Assembly (NCBI RefSeq): GCF_000982415.1
Contig: NZ_LANI01000019.1
Location: 62,001-126,000, forward strand
DNA: 64,000 bases
Direction of reading: 5' to 3'
Source of the DNA: Kiloniella litopenaei
GTDB lineage: Bacteria; Pseudomonadota; Alphaproteobacteria; Kiloniellales; Kiloniellaceae
Position numbers and translations under genes: made by a program. This document shows, piece after piece, positions 53,381 through 63,297 of this stretch. Within the stretch, counting starts at the first letter, position 1, and each line of letters starts with the position of its first letter. The notes below the pieces were generated by a model, which saw only the letters and a list, made by a program, of their open reading frames with translations, was not told where the DNA came from and did not search any database.

Positions 53381-54844
53381 CTATAGTATCTTGGCGTTAA
53401 AATTTAACTGGCTATTCACTTCGGGCACCAGATTGCCAGAAGGTTTGGCAGCACTTGAACGCTCTCGCTTAAGATACACCCCCGTTCCCCGATCAACCTT
53501 GAGATCATTATCCTCAACGACAATCCGGCCACGACTGATAACTGTTTCGGGCCATCCAGTGATTTCCGTGCCTTCATAGGGGGTATAGTCCATGTTATCG
53601 TGCAGCATATCTATTGAAATTCGAACTTCTTTTTCTGGATCCCATACCGCCAAATCTGCGTCACACCCAACTTCAATCGTTCCCTTACGAGGATACAGCC
53701 CATAGATCTTGGCCGGATTTGTCGCCGTAACTTCGACGAAGCGGTGAAGATCCATTCTCTTCCCCAGAACACCTGCTGAAAAAAGCATTGGCATTCTTAT
53801 TTCGAGCCCTGGCACTCCATTCGCGATCTGCTTGAAATTCGGGTTTGGTCCTGCTGCCAGTTTTCCTGTTTCATCAAAGCGGTATGGCGCATGATCCGAA
53901 GAAAATACCTGAAACGAGCCATCAATAAGACCTTCCCAGATTGCTTCTTGCGCCTTTTCATCCCGTGGCGGAGGGCTGCAGCAAAACTTAGCCCCGACCA
54001 TCCCTTCTTTATCCAGATCCTTCGCCGTCAAAAAGAGATACTGAGGACAGGTTTCCGCCATTACCTTTAGGCCGCGCGATTGCGACCGTCTGATTTCATC
54101 AAGCGCCTCTTCGGATGAAACATGTACGATAAACAGAGGGGTATCAACCAACTCGGCAAGGGCAATTGCCCTGTGTGTTGCTTCGCTTTCGGCTATACGT
54201 GAATGACTGACCGCATGATATTTAGGATCGCCATTTCCCTGACTAAGTAACTTTTCAGACAGCCACCTAATGACATCGTGATTTTCAGCATGCACCATTA
54301 CAAGTGCTTCTTCCTTACGAGCCGTCGATAGCACCTCTAGAATTTCATAGTCATCTAACTTTAATGCATCATAGGTCATATAGATTTTAAATGAAGAGAT
54401 ACCATCCGCTATCATTGCAGGAAGTTCCTGCCCCATTACCGCATCCGTCGGATCTGAAATGATCAAATGAAAGGCATAATCAATGACGGCCTTTGGTTTT
54501 GCACAAGCCATATAATCATCAACCACAGTACGCAGGCTTTGCCCCCTGTGTTGAGCAGCAAAAGGAATAATTGTTGTTGTCCCCCCAAAAGCCGCTGAAA
54601 CAGACGCACTGTAAAAATCATCAGATGTCATAATTCCCGACGAAGACATTTGCTCCACATGACAATGAGCATCAATCCCCCCGGGTAAAATGAGCTTACC
54701 AGTAGCATCAATTTCTTTCCGGCCCACCCCCAATCCAGTGCCCAGAGCCACAATCTGACCATCCTTGATACCGACATCCTGACGGATTTTCTCGGTTGCG
54801 GTCACTGTTTCTCCATTACGGATCACCAGGTCAAAAGACACCAT
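53381..54844 (-). CDS. Dihydropyrimidinase / D-hydantoinase family protein
   Basis: The 487-aa cyclic amidohydrolase has the metal-site HCH (GGIDAHCHVEQ), the carboxylated Lys in SSFKIYMTYD, and His/Asp in HAENHD, IVHVSSEE and FSSDHAPYRF. It opens rings of hydantoins, dihydropyrimidines or related cyclic ureides or imides. ATG 54844 is chosen because GGAG lies 8 nt upstream; TTG 54850 is too close. No carbamoylase gene is next to it, so the ring-opened product must be handled by other genes. Confidence 0.92.
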   Translation of the reverse strand: MVSFDLVIRNGETVTATEKIRQDVGIKDGQIVALGTGLGVGRKEIDATGKLILPGGIDAHCHVEQMSSSGIMTSDDFYSASVSAAFGGTTTIIPFAAQHRGQSLRTVVDDYMACAKPKAVIDYAFHLIISDPTDAVMGQELPAMIADGISSFKIYMTYDALKLDDYEILEVLSTARKEEALVMVHAENHDVIRWLSEKLLSQGNGDPKYHAVSHSRIAESEATHRAIALAELVDTPLFIVHVSSEEALDEIRRSQSRGLKVMAETCPQYLFLTAKDLDKEGMVGAKFCCSPPPRDEKAQEAIWEGLIDGSFQVFSSDHAPYRFDETGKLAAGPNPNFKQIANGVPGLEIRMPMLFSAGVLGKRMDLHRFVEVTATNPAKIYGLYPRKGTIEVGCDADLAVWDPEKEVRISIDMLHDNMDYTPYEGTEITGWPETVISRGRIVVEDNDLKVDRGTGVYLKRERSSAAKPSGNLVPEVNSQLNFNAKIL

Positions 54845-54882
54845 TATCAATACTCCTACACCCTGTATTTTAGATTATTATT

Positions 54883-54913
54883 GCAATTGGAATTCCACTG
54901 GTATACCAATTGC
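54883..54913. promoter_or_regulatory. Double palindrome, likely GntR-family operator
   Basis: Two perfect 10-bp palindromes, TGGAATTCCA (54888-54897) and TGGTATACCA (54899-54908), lie with centres 11 bp apart (one helical turn) inside a larger repeat with arms GCAATTGG (54883-54890) and CCAATTGC (54906-54913). TGGTATACCA suits the GT...AC core of GntR FadR/FCD operators. It sits between the divergent hydantoinase and GntR genes. Confidence 0.65.
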
Positions 54914-54971
54914 ACACCGATTCTACAAACAGAGAAAACCTAACCAAAAGCAAAGCTTGGAAAGCCTGTTG

Positions 54972-55631
54972 ATGACAAACCAGAAAGCGAGACAGATCGT
55001 GGTAGAAAGCTTGGCTGATCAAACCTATAGTCGCCTGACTGACATGCTACTTTCTGGTGAGCTTGCCGATGGTCATCCGGTCATGGAACGTCGTTTGGCA
55101 GAACAACTGAATGTATCAAGAACGCCTGTGCGAGAGGCAATCAACCGGCTCGAAACAGAAGGTATGCTAGAGCGCAAAGGCGGTCGCATGCTGGTTCGAA
55201 AGGTCGATCTAAAGGAATTCCTGGAAGTTTTACATATCAGAAAATTACTTGAATGTGATGCCGCCAAGAATGCAGTTGGCCGCATATCCATTCAGCTGAT
55301 ATCCGATCTGAAACAGGCAATGCACAACTTGTTAGACCAAAATTCAGTCAGCTCTACAGAACATCGGGCAACAGATGATCTTTTTCACAATTCCATCGCC
55401 CAATCCTGCGGGAACCGTCTAATGGCGAAAACAATTATAGATCTGCGCAGACGTACAGCAATGTTTGACCATGACCGTCTGCCCGCAAGATTAATACCGG
55501 GATGTCAGGAACACCTTGATATTTTAATCGCTTTGGAAAATGCCGATGGAGACGCAGCGGCCTTTGCCATGGGAAAACATATAGACAATGTGCGCCGAAG
55601 TATTTTGGAACACTGGGGCATCGGCGAATGA
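54972..55631 (+). CDS. GntR-family (FCD) regulator
   Basis: The 219-aa protein has a GntR winged helix (ERRLAEQLNVSRTPVREAIN followed by RLETEGMLERKGGRMLVRK, about residues 40-80) and a C-terminal FCD domain with metal-type His/Asp residues (TDDLFHNSIAQSCGN and CQEHLDILIALE). Start at ATG 54972, GGAAAG upstream. It likely controls both divergent operons through the palindrome at 54883-54913. Confidence 0.93.
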   Translation: MTNQKARQIVVESLADQTYSRLTDMLLSGELADGHPVMERRLAEQLNVSRTPVREAINRLETEGMLERKGGRMLVRKVDLKEFLEVLHIRKLLECDAAKNAVGRISIQLISDLKQAMHNLLDQNSVSSTEHRATDDLFHNSIAQSCGNRLMAKTIIDLRRRTAMFDHDRLPARLIPGCQEHLDILIALENADGDAAAFAMGKHIDNVRRSILEHWGIGE

Positions 55632-56314
55632 ACAACAATAAAATCTCCCCCCAAAACACAGCCTATAGAATACAGGTGATTAATCCCAATTCTTCGCGTG
55701 AAGTTACAGATACCATTGAGCAAAGTATTCAAGATCTTTCATCAAAGATGAACTTGGAAATCAGGTGTTCGCAGCTAGACAAAGCCCCATCCGCAATTGA
55801 AACGAATGAGGATGTCGAAATTGCAGGGAAGTTAATTAACGCAGAGATTAAAGCATCCAATGCCGATGCTTTTGTTATCGCCTGTTTTAGTGACCCTGGT
55901 GTAAAACAATTAAGAGCAAAAGATCACAGAAACATTTATGGTATCGCAGAAACAGCTATGCTGATCGCAGCTCTTCACAAGGATAATTTTGGGATCATTT
56001 CGATACTTTCTGATTCCATTCCCCGTCACCAAAAACAAGCCCAGGACTTAGGCATTGATACACGACTTGCTGGTGACCTTGCATTGAATCTTGGTGTTTT
56101 GGAACTCGCCGACGAAGACAAGGCAAAACCCAGATTGCTGGAAGTTGGCTCGGAATTGAAAAACAATATGTACGCAGGATCAATTATTTTGGGTTGCGCA
56201 GGCATGGGTAAATACCAACATTGGCTTCAAGAGAAACTAGACATCCCCGTAATTGATCCGTGTCGGGCAGCTATAACAATGGCCGCTGCCAGCCTAATGA
56301 CTATATCGAAATAA
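55628..56314 (+). CDS. Asp/Glu/hydantoin racemase family protein
   Basis: The 228-aa protein has the two-cysteine arrangement of the family: IACFSDPGVKQLR and ILGCAGMGKY. It opens RIQVINPNSSREVTDTI, the hydantoin racemase pattern. It likely racemises the cyclic amide used by the hydantoinase. ATG overlaps the GntR stop (ATGA), so it is translationally coupled to its regulator. Confidence 0.9.
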   Translation: MNNNKISPQNTAYRIQVINPNSSREVTDTIEQSIQDLSSKMNLEIRCSQLDKAPSAIETNEDVEIAGKLINAEIKASNADAFVIACFSDPGVKQLRAKDHRNIYGIAETAMLIAALHKDNFGIISILSDSIPRHQKQAQDLGIDTRLAGDLALNLGVLELADEDKAKPRLLEVGSELKNNMYAGSIILGCAGMGKYQHWLQEKLDIPVIDPCRAAITMAAASLMTISK

Positions 56315-56350
56315 CAACAAATCAAAACCCAAACCAAAGGGAGTAAGAAA

Positions 56351-57130
56351 ATGGATTTCGGAATCGCAGGGCGCAAAGCCATAATCTGCGCATCATCCAA
56401 AGGCCTAGGTAAAGCCTGTGCCATAGAACTGGCCAACGAAGGCGTTGATGTCATCATCAATGGTCGCAACAATGAAACACTAGAAGAAACAGCCCAGGAA
56501 ATTCGCAACGCCACTGGAGTTGATGTTACCGCCGTTGCATGTGATGTCACGTCAGAAGAAGGCCGCGCAAAGCTGCTCACCGCATGTGCCAACCCTGATA
56601 TTTTGGTGAACAATGCAGGCGGTCCACCTCCGGGAAACTTTCGCGATTGGGACGGTGATGAGTGGCACAAGGCCCTAGAGGCCAATATGGTCACCCCTAT
56701 TCTGCTCACCAAGGCTGTTATCGACGGCATGATTGAGCGTAAGTTCGGACGCGTCGTGAACATTACTTCCGGTGCCGTAAAAGCCCCCATTTCAATTCTA
56801 GGGCTATCCAACGGTGCACGGTCTGGCTTAACCGGATTTGTAGCCGGCCTTGCCCGCGAAGTTGCCGCAAACAACGTTACTGTAAATAACCTGTTACCTG
56901 GTCCATTTGAAACAGATCGCTTGACCGCCACGCTGCAGGGTGCTGCCAAAAAGAACGGTACGACCCTTGAAGAAGAATGGGCAAAACGCCAATCATCAAA
57001 CCCAAGTAAACGCTTTGGCAAACCCGATGAATTTGGCGCGGCCTGTGCTTTTCTCTGTAGTAACCGGGCAGGTTTTATTACCGGACAAAACTGGCTTCTT
57101 GATGGTGGATCTTATCCGGGAACCTTCTAA
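56351..57130 (+). CDS. Atypical short-chain dehydrogenase/reductase
   Basis: The 259-aa protein has a Rossmann-type glycine motif in ASSKGLGKACA, NNAGG and the Ser of NITSGAV. The usual catalytic YxxxK is absent: S-GAVKAPISILGL-SNGAR places Ser and Arg at the Tyr and Lys positions. The LSN..R pattern recurs in a divergent FabG-like SDR subgroup, so this may be a family trait. AGGGAG precedes ATG 56351. Last gene of the rightward operon. Confidence 0.9.
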   Translation: MDFGIAGRKAIICASSKGLGKACAIELANEGVDVIINGRNNETLEETAQEIRNATGVDVTAVACDVTSEEGRAKLLTACANPDILVNNAGGPPPGNFRDWDGDEWHKALEANMVTPILLTKAVIDGMIERKFGRVVNITSGAVKAPISILGLSNGARSGLTGFVAGLAREVAANNVTVNNLLPGPFETDRLTATLQGAAKKNGTTLEEEWAKRQSSNPSKRFGKPDEFGAACAFLCSNRAGFITGQNWLLDGGSYPGTF

Positions 57131-57160
57131 TTTTTTCCATCATTCAATCCGCTGGATAAC

Positions 57161-57195
57161 AAAAAAGCTCGCAGATATTCTCTGCGAGCTTTTTT
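57161..57195 (+). terminator. Terminator after the SDR gene
   Basis: AAAAAAGCTCGCAGA (57161-57175) pairs perfectly with TCTGCGAGCTTTTTT (57181-57195). Bidirectional, also suits sufE. Confidence 0.93.
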
Positions 57196-57221
57196 ACACA
57201 ATCACAAATAGATTACCGCAA

Positions 57222-57653
57222 TCAGCAATAACTTTCAGCCGTTGCCTGAATACGTTTGACCATCGCGTGTAAACCATTGGCACGGTTTGGGCTAAGGTGT
57301 TGTGAAAATTCAAGGCGCTCAAGGATATCATCAATATCAATCGACTTGATTTCTTGAGCTGTTTTGTTGGAAAAAATCATCAAAAGAACAGCGACAAGTC
57401 CACGCACAATGTGGGCATCACTATCGGCAATAAAGCTCAACTTTGGTGGCGTGTTCTCATCTACATTACAAACCAGCCACACTTGACTGGTACATCCCTG
57501 TACACGTGATGCCTCTGTCTTGAGAGCATCATCCATAGGGGGAAGCTTTCGCCCCATCTCAATGATGTAGCGATACCGCTCTTCCCAATCTTCCAGGAAT
57601 TCAAAACTATCAATAAGATCTTCAATAGATGCGTCTGTGACTGTTTCAGTCAT
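57222..57653 (-). CDS. sufE: SufE sulfur acceptor
   Basis: The 143-aa protein has the SufE motif VQGCTSQVWLV with the acceptor Cys near residue 52, and LSPNRANGLHAMVKRI. It accepts persulfide from SufS for Fe-S cluster assembly. It lies 10 bp after the nicotinate phosphoribosyltransferase-like stop on the same strand, away from the suf operon. Confidence 0.95.
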   Translation of the reverse strand: MTETVTDASIEDLIDSFEFLEDWEERYRYIIEMGRKLPPMDDALKTEASRVQGCTSQVWLVCNVDENTPPKLSFIADSDAHIVRGLVAVLLMIFSNKTAQEIKSIDIDDILERLEFSQHLSPNRANGLHAMVKRIQATAESYC

Positions 57654-57663
57654 TGTTACGTAT

Positions 57664-58863
57664 TTACTTTCTAATCAGGAACTCGCGCCCCACCTTTACC
57701 CGGGGAACGTTGTCATATTCTACTATATCAGCCGTCGCATAGGTTTCTGACCAACGGTTCGGCAGGTAACTTCCTGTACCAACCACATCAAGTGGCGCCT
57801 CGGCCTCTGCCATCAAGCGGCACTTGGCCGGGCTAAAGCCAGACGAGGCAACAATCTTGACCTTGGTAAAGCCTTCTTTATCCAATGCTTCTCGCATGGT
57901 CCAGATTGCCGCGGCAGACACCCCCGGCCCGACCAGATAACGAAGTTCTTCTTCGTTTCTATAGCCCCTAATTGCTCGCGGCACATTGCGTTCAAGCACC
58001 GCGTAAGAACTCGGTGGATCAAGAGTTTCAACAAAACGGCTGCCCGCTGTATCCAGACGAACGGATAACAGACCCTCGGCTGCACGTTTGGGAAAACGGC
58101 GACACACTGTCAAAGCATCGGTAATCTCGCGCGCAAAATAATCTACGAGAACAGTCATGGGATCACCCGGAAAGGTCTCGTCGAACATTTCCGCAGCTTT
58201 CAAAGTCGATCCCGCATAGCCAATCAAGGCATGTGGCATCGTCCCCATGCCACTATCCTGCCCAAAGTAGTGTGCGGTTGCATCGGTTGCATTACCAATG
58301 AAACCAATCGCCCCGTTTTTACGCTTGGCCCGATCAGCACCGACAGAAGCAGCATAGGCCATAATTTCGGCCATATCTGTTCCCGCACAATGACGGGCAT
58401 CCATCGCCAGAAAAGCAACGGAATGCAGGTCGGAGCACATTGTAAAGGCATTGTAAGCCGCAACACAGGCAGGACCAAGCCGCTGTAACAGCAAGGTTTC
58501 CAGATCAACCAGATGCCTGAGAGATCCGGTCAGGTACATAATAGGTTCACCCGCACCGACCCAGCGCCCTTCTGCATAACGAAGATCTATTTCAAGATCA
58601 AAGTTACGCTTGCGCGCCATCTCTTCCAGCCACCTGATGACAAGGCCGGGCGCGGACACAACAGGACGACGCATAAAGATGGCATAGGTCACCTTTTGGT
58701 CGCCAAACTTTTCAACAACCTTCTTGCTTCGATTGAAATAATGGTCTGTCCAAGCCGTGATGTCACCATCTTCAACAGGCCAGAGGGAGGATCGCTCCCC
58801 CCTCTGGTCTTTATCCTGTTGACGTTTTTTGTGTTCGCGTTTTTCTTGCGTACTATCAGGCAT
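57664..58863 (-). CDS. Nicotinate phosphoribosyltransferase-like protein
   Basis: The 399-aa protein matches the NAPRTase-like family: TDHYFNRSKKV near residue 40, FIGNATDATAHYFG, VRLDTAGS and KIVASSGFSPAK. It begins with a 30-residue charged extension. NAPRTase makes nicotinate mononucleotide, which would feed nadE here. A FabD-like or related transferase role is possible, so gene name is not assigned. Upstream of sufE. Confidence 0.85.
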   Translation of the reverse strand: MPDSTQEKREHKKRQQDKDQRGERSSLWPVEDGDITAWTDHYFNRSKKVVEKFGDQKVTYAIFMRRPVVSAPGLVIRWLEEMARKRNFDLEIDLRYAEGRWVGAGEPIMYLTGSLRHLVDLETLLLQRLGPACVAAYNAFTMCSDLHSVAFLAMDARHCAGTDMAEIMAYAASVGADRAKRKNGAIGFIGNATDATAHYFGQDSGMGTMPHALIGYAGSTLKAAEMFDETFPGDPMTVLVDYFAREITDALTVCRRFPKRAAEGLLSVRLDTAGSRFVETLDPPSSYAVLERNVPRAIRGYRNEEELRYLVGPGVSAAAIWTMREALDKEGFTKVKIVASSGFSPAKCRLMAEAEAPLDVVGTGSYLPNRWSETYATADIVEYDNVPRVKVGREFLIRK

Positions 58864-58890
58864 TAAGCTTACCCGTTAATCGTCAAAACC

Positions 58891-60276
58891 TTAGGACGCC
58901 TGTGCAACAGGTGAAGATGAACGGCTTTCACGCTCTTCTTTCAACTGCTCCGCAATCAAGAAGGCCAATTCAAGAGACTGGCTGGCGTTAAGACGTGGAT
59001 CGCAATAAGTGTGATAACGAGCCGAAAGATCTTCATCTTTAATCGCCTGCGCCCCACCGATGCACTCGGTCACATCCTTACCCGTCATTTCAAAGTGAAC
59101 ACCACCGGCATAGGTGCCTTCGGCTTTATGGACTGCAAAGAAATTGCGAACCTCGGCCAGAACACGATCAAACGGACGTGTTTTATAGCCACTAGAAGAT
59201 TTGATGGTATTGCCATGCATAGGATCACATGACCAAACCACTTTTTTGCCTTCACGTTCAACCGCACGGATCAACGCTGGAAGATGCTCTTCCACTTTGT
59301 CATGTCCCATGCGAACGATCAGGGTCAACCGCCCCGCATCATTGTTTGGGTTCAAGCGATCAATAAGCTTTAGAAGATCATCCGGGTTAGACGTTGGGCC
59401 ACATTTCATGCCGATCGGGTTATGAATACCACGCATAAATTCAACATGCGCTTCATCCAAATGCCTTGTACGATCACCAATCCACAGCATATGCGCAGAA
59501 CAATCGTACCAGTCACCGGTCAGGCTATCGACACGGGTCAGAGATTCTTCGTAGTTGAGAAGAAGAGCCTCGTGGCTGGTGTAGAAGTCCGTTTCACTGA
59601 GCTGAGGAACCTTGTCTTCGGTCAAGCCACAGGCTTCCATAAAACCGATAGCTTCGTCGATACGTTGCGCCAAGGCTTCGTAGCGATCTGACTGTGCTGA
59701 ATTACGAACAAAATCATGGTTCCAGTCATGAACCTTGCGAAGGTTGGCAAAACCACCCTGAGCAAAAGCCCGCAACAGGTTCAATGTCGAAGCAGATTGA
59801 TGATAGGCTTTGATCAAGCGCTCTGGATCGGGCACACGTTCTTCTTCGGTGAAGCCGATACCATTGATGATATCACCACGATAGCTTGGAAGTTCCACGC
59901 CATCGATTGTTTCCGTTCCGGCTGAACGCGGTTTGGCGAACTGCCCCGCCATACGCCCGACTTTCACAACAGGGCAAGCCGCCCCGAAAGTCAAAGCCAC
60001 AGCCATTTGCAGCATTACCTTAAAGGTATCGCGGATATTATCGGGATGAAACTCGGCAAATGCCTCTGCACAATCACCGCCCTGAAGCAGGAAGGCGCGA
60101 CCTTCGGCCACTTCACCAAGTTGTTTACGTAGTCTGCGTGCCTCGCCTGCAAAAACCAGTGGCGGTTGACCCGCCAAGGTTTTCTCCACGGAATCTACAA
60201 CAGCAGAATCCGGGTATTCGGGCACTTGCCGAATATCCTTGGCGCGCCAGGAATTAGGTGTCCATTTCGCGCTCAT
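58891..60276 (-). CDS. Class II DAHP synthase
   Basis: The 461-aa plant-type DAHP synthase starts the shikimate pathway. Recognisable segments are [11 protein letters not shown] near residue 82, [35 protein letters not shown] and [15 protein letters not shown]. These include phosphoenolpyruvate and metal ligands (Cys, His, Glu, Asp). Single gene with a start at ATG 60276. Confidence 0.95.
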   Translation of the reverse strand: MSAKWTPNSWRAKDIRQVPEYPDSAVVDSVEKTLAGQPPLVFAGEARRLRKQLGEVAEGRAFLLQGGDCAEAFAEFHPDNIRDTFKVMLQMAVALTFGAACPVVKVGRMAGQFAKPRSAGTETIDGVELPSYRGDIINGIGFTEEERVPDPERLIKAYHQSASTLNLLRAFAQGGFANLRKVHDWNHDFVRNSAQSDRYEALAQRIDEAIGFMEACGLTEDKVPQLSETDFYTSHEALLLNYEESLTRVDSLTGDWYDCSAHMLWIGDRTRHLDEAHVEFMRGIHNPIGMKCGPTSNPDDLLKLIDRLNPNNDAGRLTLIVRMGHDKVEEHLPALIRAVEREGKKVVWSCDPMHGNTIKSSSGYKTRPFDRVLAEVRNFFAVHKAEGTYAGGVHFEMTGKDVTECIGGAQAIKDEDLSARYHTYCDPRLNASQSLELAFLIAEQLKEERESRSSSPVAQAS

Positions 60277-60669
60277 TTACTTTACCTCTAAATTACACAA
60301 TATAATTTCACGTTTGACAGTATTAATCGTCTTTTCTGTCCTTTACCAGCACAAAGCCTTACTTATCTTATATATTCATCAAAAATACATATCTCGGGCA
60401 TCTAGACAGCACAGAAGACACTCTTGATATAGGCATTCAAGATTCGGATTTCACCAGAATTTCATTTGCGGCAAGACCCGTTCATGATTAATTGATAAGG
60501 ATTCGCATTTATAGCTGCGGTCACTTGAGACAGTTAGGGCATTTGAAACAGTACAATCGGCAAGCTATAAACCTCGAACAAACATTTGCCGGGTTAAAAA
60601 CATACTGCAATAAATCTGCGTGAGACATTTTACGCAAACAGTTTGCGGTCAAAAGCTAAAGGTCATTAA
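60277..60669. other. 393-bp gap between DAHP synthase and the LpxO-like gene
   Basis: No convincing ORF. A 10-bp direct repeat, TTGAGACAGT (60525-60534) and TTGAAACAGT (60543-60552), has an 18-bp period. An inverted repeat TGCGT/ACGCA lies near 60617-60636. These may be control sites for the rightward gene. Nothing else recognised. Confidence 0.4.
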
Positions 60670-61464
60670 ATGAGCAAGAAACAGATCAGCAGATTATTAC
60701 GGGTAATCATTCCGCTGGCGATCCTCCTCTACTTTATTCCTCTCTTGACCATTGCCTTTATCATTATGGGGCTTCTGGATGTGGGGCGTCATCATCAGGT
60801 TACGGCAGATCTGGCAAAAAAATATTTCACAGGCAACGGCATGCTTACCTGGGCCTTGTCACCGATCAACCTGTTCCTGGATCTCATTTCTGAGCGGAAC
60901 AGATATGTGTACAAGCTGGATGATTTTCCCGAAGGGCACCGCAATGAAATCGCAAGTGTCCTGAAAGAATTTGACGATAACAAAGAAGAAATCATCAGCG
61001 ACATTCGCGCCCAGCTTGGTGGTGAAAGCCGCGGCATGCTATTTTACAAATGGTACGGTAAAAACACCAATGATGCGGTTCCGGCCTTTAACAAGGAATT
61101 TACCTATATCAAAACCATTGGCGTGTCCGTTTTCAATAAAAAGAAATCGACGTCGCTGCATTTTGGCCCCTTACGCCTGACGCTGCGTGTCCTTTACAAC
61201 CTGACGCCAATTAAAAGCGATAATATCTATATCGAGGTGGATGGAAAAAAACATTACTGGCACGACGACCCACTTTTCATTTTTGACGATACGATCCAGC
61301 ATCAATCCATCAATGAAGAAGATCACGAACGCTATTGCGTCTTTGTTGACGTCCTACGTCCTTCAGCCTTTACTGGACTGCAAAACGTCTTCATGCAAAT
61401 CATGCAAACTGTCTTTATTAAATTTAATGGCATCTTTTACAAAAACTGGACTTTTCTTAAGTAA
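60670..61464 (+). CDS. Aspartyl/asparaginyl beta-hydroxylase family protein (LpxO-like)
   Basis: The 264-aa protein has an N-terminal membrane helix (about residues 11-38) and a 2-oxoglutarate/Fe(II) hydroxylase domain with SLHFGPLRLTLR (His), HYWHDDPLFIFDD and IQHQSINEEDHERYCVFVDV (His, Asp, Arg). LpxO relatives hydroxylate lipid A acyl chains at position 2; membrane anchoring supports this, but peptide substrates cannot be excluded. Confidence 0.9.
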   Translation: MSKKQISRLLRVIIPLAILLYFIPLLTIAFIIMGLLDVGRHHQVTADLAKKYFTGNGMLTWALSPINLFLDLISERNRYVYKLDDFPEGHRNEIASVLKEFDDNKEEIISDIRAQLGGESRGMLFYKWYGKNTNDAVPAFNKEFTYIKTIGVSVFNKKKSTSLHFGPLRLTLRVLYNLTPIKSDNIYIEVDGKKHYWHDDPLFIFDDTIQHQSINEEDHERYCVFVDVLRPSAFTGLQNVFMQIMQTVFIKFNGIFYKNWTFLK

Positions 61465-61495
61465 CGACCAGAAGTTTTCATAAAAATCCACGAAC

Positions 61496-61529
61496 AAAGG
61501 GCTGCACGAATTTCGCGCAGCCCTTTTTA
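61496..61529. terminator. Bidirectional terminator
   Basis: AAAGGGCTGC (61496-61505) pairs with GCAGCCCTTT (61517-61526), between the LpxO-like gene and gor. Confidence 0.88.
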
Positions 61530-61558
61530 ATTCGATCAATGTCAGCGTGACTTTAAGC

Positions 61559-62935
61559 TTACTTTTTTACAGGTTCACGCATTGTCACAAATTCCTCTGC
61601 AGCAGTGGGGTGTATTCCCACCGTTGCATCGAACATGTCCTTTGTCGCCCCGGCTTTGATTGCGACGGCAAACCCCTGAACAATTTCAGGCGAATCAGCC
61701 CCAACCATATGAAGTCCGACAACTTTTTTGCCGTGTTTTTCAACAATCAGCTTCATCAAGGCTCTTTCGTCGCGACCAGACAAAGTGTGCTTCATGGGAC
61801 GGAAAGAAGATTGATACACGTCGATATCACTATAACGATCCAACGCCTGTTCTTCACTCAAGCCCACCGTACAAACAGGGGGATGACTAAAAACAGCAGT
61901 TGCAACATTATGATGATCCATCGCCCGCGGTTTACCTTTAAAGGCCGTATCAACAAAAGCCATTGCTTCCTGAATAGCAACCGGTGTCAGGTTGATCCGG
62001 TCAGTCACATCCCCAACAGCATAAATATTTTTTGCTGTGGTCAGGGAAAACTCATCAACCTTAATCGCGCCTTTGCTGTTTAGCTCAACGCCAGCTTTTT
62101 CAAGACCAAGCCCTTCGACATTCGGTTTACGACCTGTCGCCGCAAAAACAGCGTCCACTTCAACCTTGCGACCGTCAGAATAGGTAACTTCCAGTCCAGC
62201 GTCTGTTTTTTCTATATTCTCAATCGTCAGATTAAGCTCAAGCGCAATGCCTTTTTTTGCCATCTCGTCACCGAGGAATTCGCGAACATCGCGGTCAAAC
62301 CCGCGCAAGAGCGCATCGCCACGATAAACTTGTGTTACTGCGGAACCAAGGCCGTTGAAAATACCGGCAAACTCGACTGCAATATAACCACCACCATAGA
62401 CAATCACTCGCTTGGGTAGTTCATCCAGATGGAACGCTTCGTTTGAACTGATCGCATGTTCCCAGCCTTTTCCTTCGGGGAAAACAACATGCCCCCCCGG
62501 CGCCAACAAAATCTTGTTGGCCGTAAAAGTCTGATCCCCAACCCGAACGGTATGACGATCTTCAAGAACAGCCCGCCCGTCGTACCTTGTCACATTTGCA
62601 TTCTTTAAAATGCCTTTGTAAATCTCTTCAAGGCGGTCAATCTCTTTGTCTTTATTGGCAATCAAGGTCTTCCAGTCAAAAGAGCTATCACCAACGGACC
62701 AGCCAAATCCGGCAGCATCTTCGAATTCTTCGTGGAAATGGCTTGCGTAAGAAAAGAGTTTTTTGGGAACACAACCGCGGATAACACATGTTCCGCCATA
62801 GCGATATTCTTCTGCCAAGGCCACTTTGGCGCCTGTGGCTGCAGCCATTCGTGCGCCACGTACCCCACCGGAACCTCCACCGATCACAAACAGATCGTAA
62901 TCATATTGAACATCATCATCGTGATAGGTCGGCAT
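61559..62935 (-). CDS. gor: Glutathione-disulfide reductase
   Basis: The 458-aa flavoenzyme has FAD motif VIGGGSGGVRGAR, redox pair Cys50/Cys55 in GGTCVIRGCVPKK, a second Rossmann GGGYIAVEFAG, and catalytic His-Glu in GIHPTAAEEFV. It keeps glutathione reduced, which also supports the CGFS glutaredoxin in this window. AGGAG precedes ATG 62935. Confidence 0.96.
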   Translation of the reverse strand: MPTYHDDDVQYDYDLFVIGGGSGGVRGARMAAATGAKVALAEEYRYGGTCVIRGCVPKKLFSYASHFHEEFEDAAGFGWSVGDSSFDWKTLIANKDKEIDRLEEIYKGILKNANVTRYDGRAVLEDRHTVRVGDQTFTANKILLAPGGHVVFPEGKGWEHAISSNEAFHLDELPKRVIVYGGGYIAVEFAGIFNGLGSAVTQVYRGDALLRGFDRDVREFLGDEMAKKGIALELNLTIENIEKTDAGLEVTYSDGRKVEVDAVFAATGRKPNVEGLGLEKAGVELNSKGAIKVDEFSLTTAKNIYAVGDVTDRINLTPVAIQEAMAFVDTAFKGKPRAMDHHNVATAVFSHPPVCTVGLSEEQALDRYSDIDVYQSSFRPMKHTLSGRDERALMKLIVEKHGKKVVGLHMVGADSPEIVQGFAVAIKAGATKDMFDATVGIHPTAAEEFVTMREPVKK

Positions 62936-63297
62936 GCAACAGGCTCCTGAAAGATAAAGCTATATTATTGATACTATAGTTGCTTAGCATAACTTTTGCT
63001 CTAGGCGTGAAGAGTAAAGTGTAGATTTCTCTACATGAACGATGAAACAACGACGAGAAAGAGATATGCTAAACGACTATAAATACTTAGGACAGACTAG
63101 ATGGAAATAAAAGGAACGAATTTAAAGATTTACCAATCACATTGCCGACAGAAGCTGCTGACAATGAACCGCGCGACCTCATAACTTACTGTTTTTTATA
63201 TATTTTAAAAAGATCACAAGATCGTGACAAGGTGATGTTTTTTAAAGACGCTATAAAAAGTCATCTCTATCAGTATTGGCTCGTAAGGTAACATGAC
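62936..63297. other. 362-bp gap between gor and a small secreted protein
   Basis: A/T-rich divergent promoter region for gor and the gene at 63298. A small hairpin (GTAG/CTAC near 63030) is seen. No RNA gene or ORF of quality. Confidence 0.4.
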
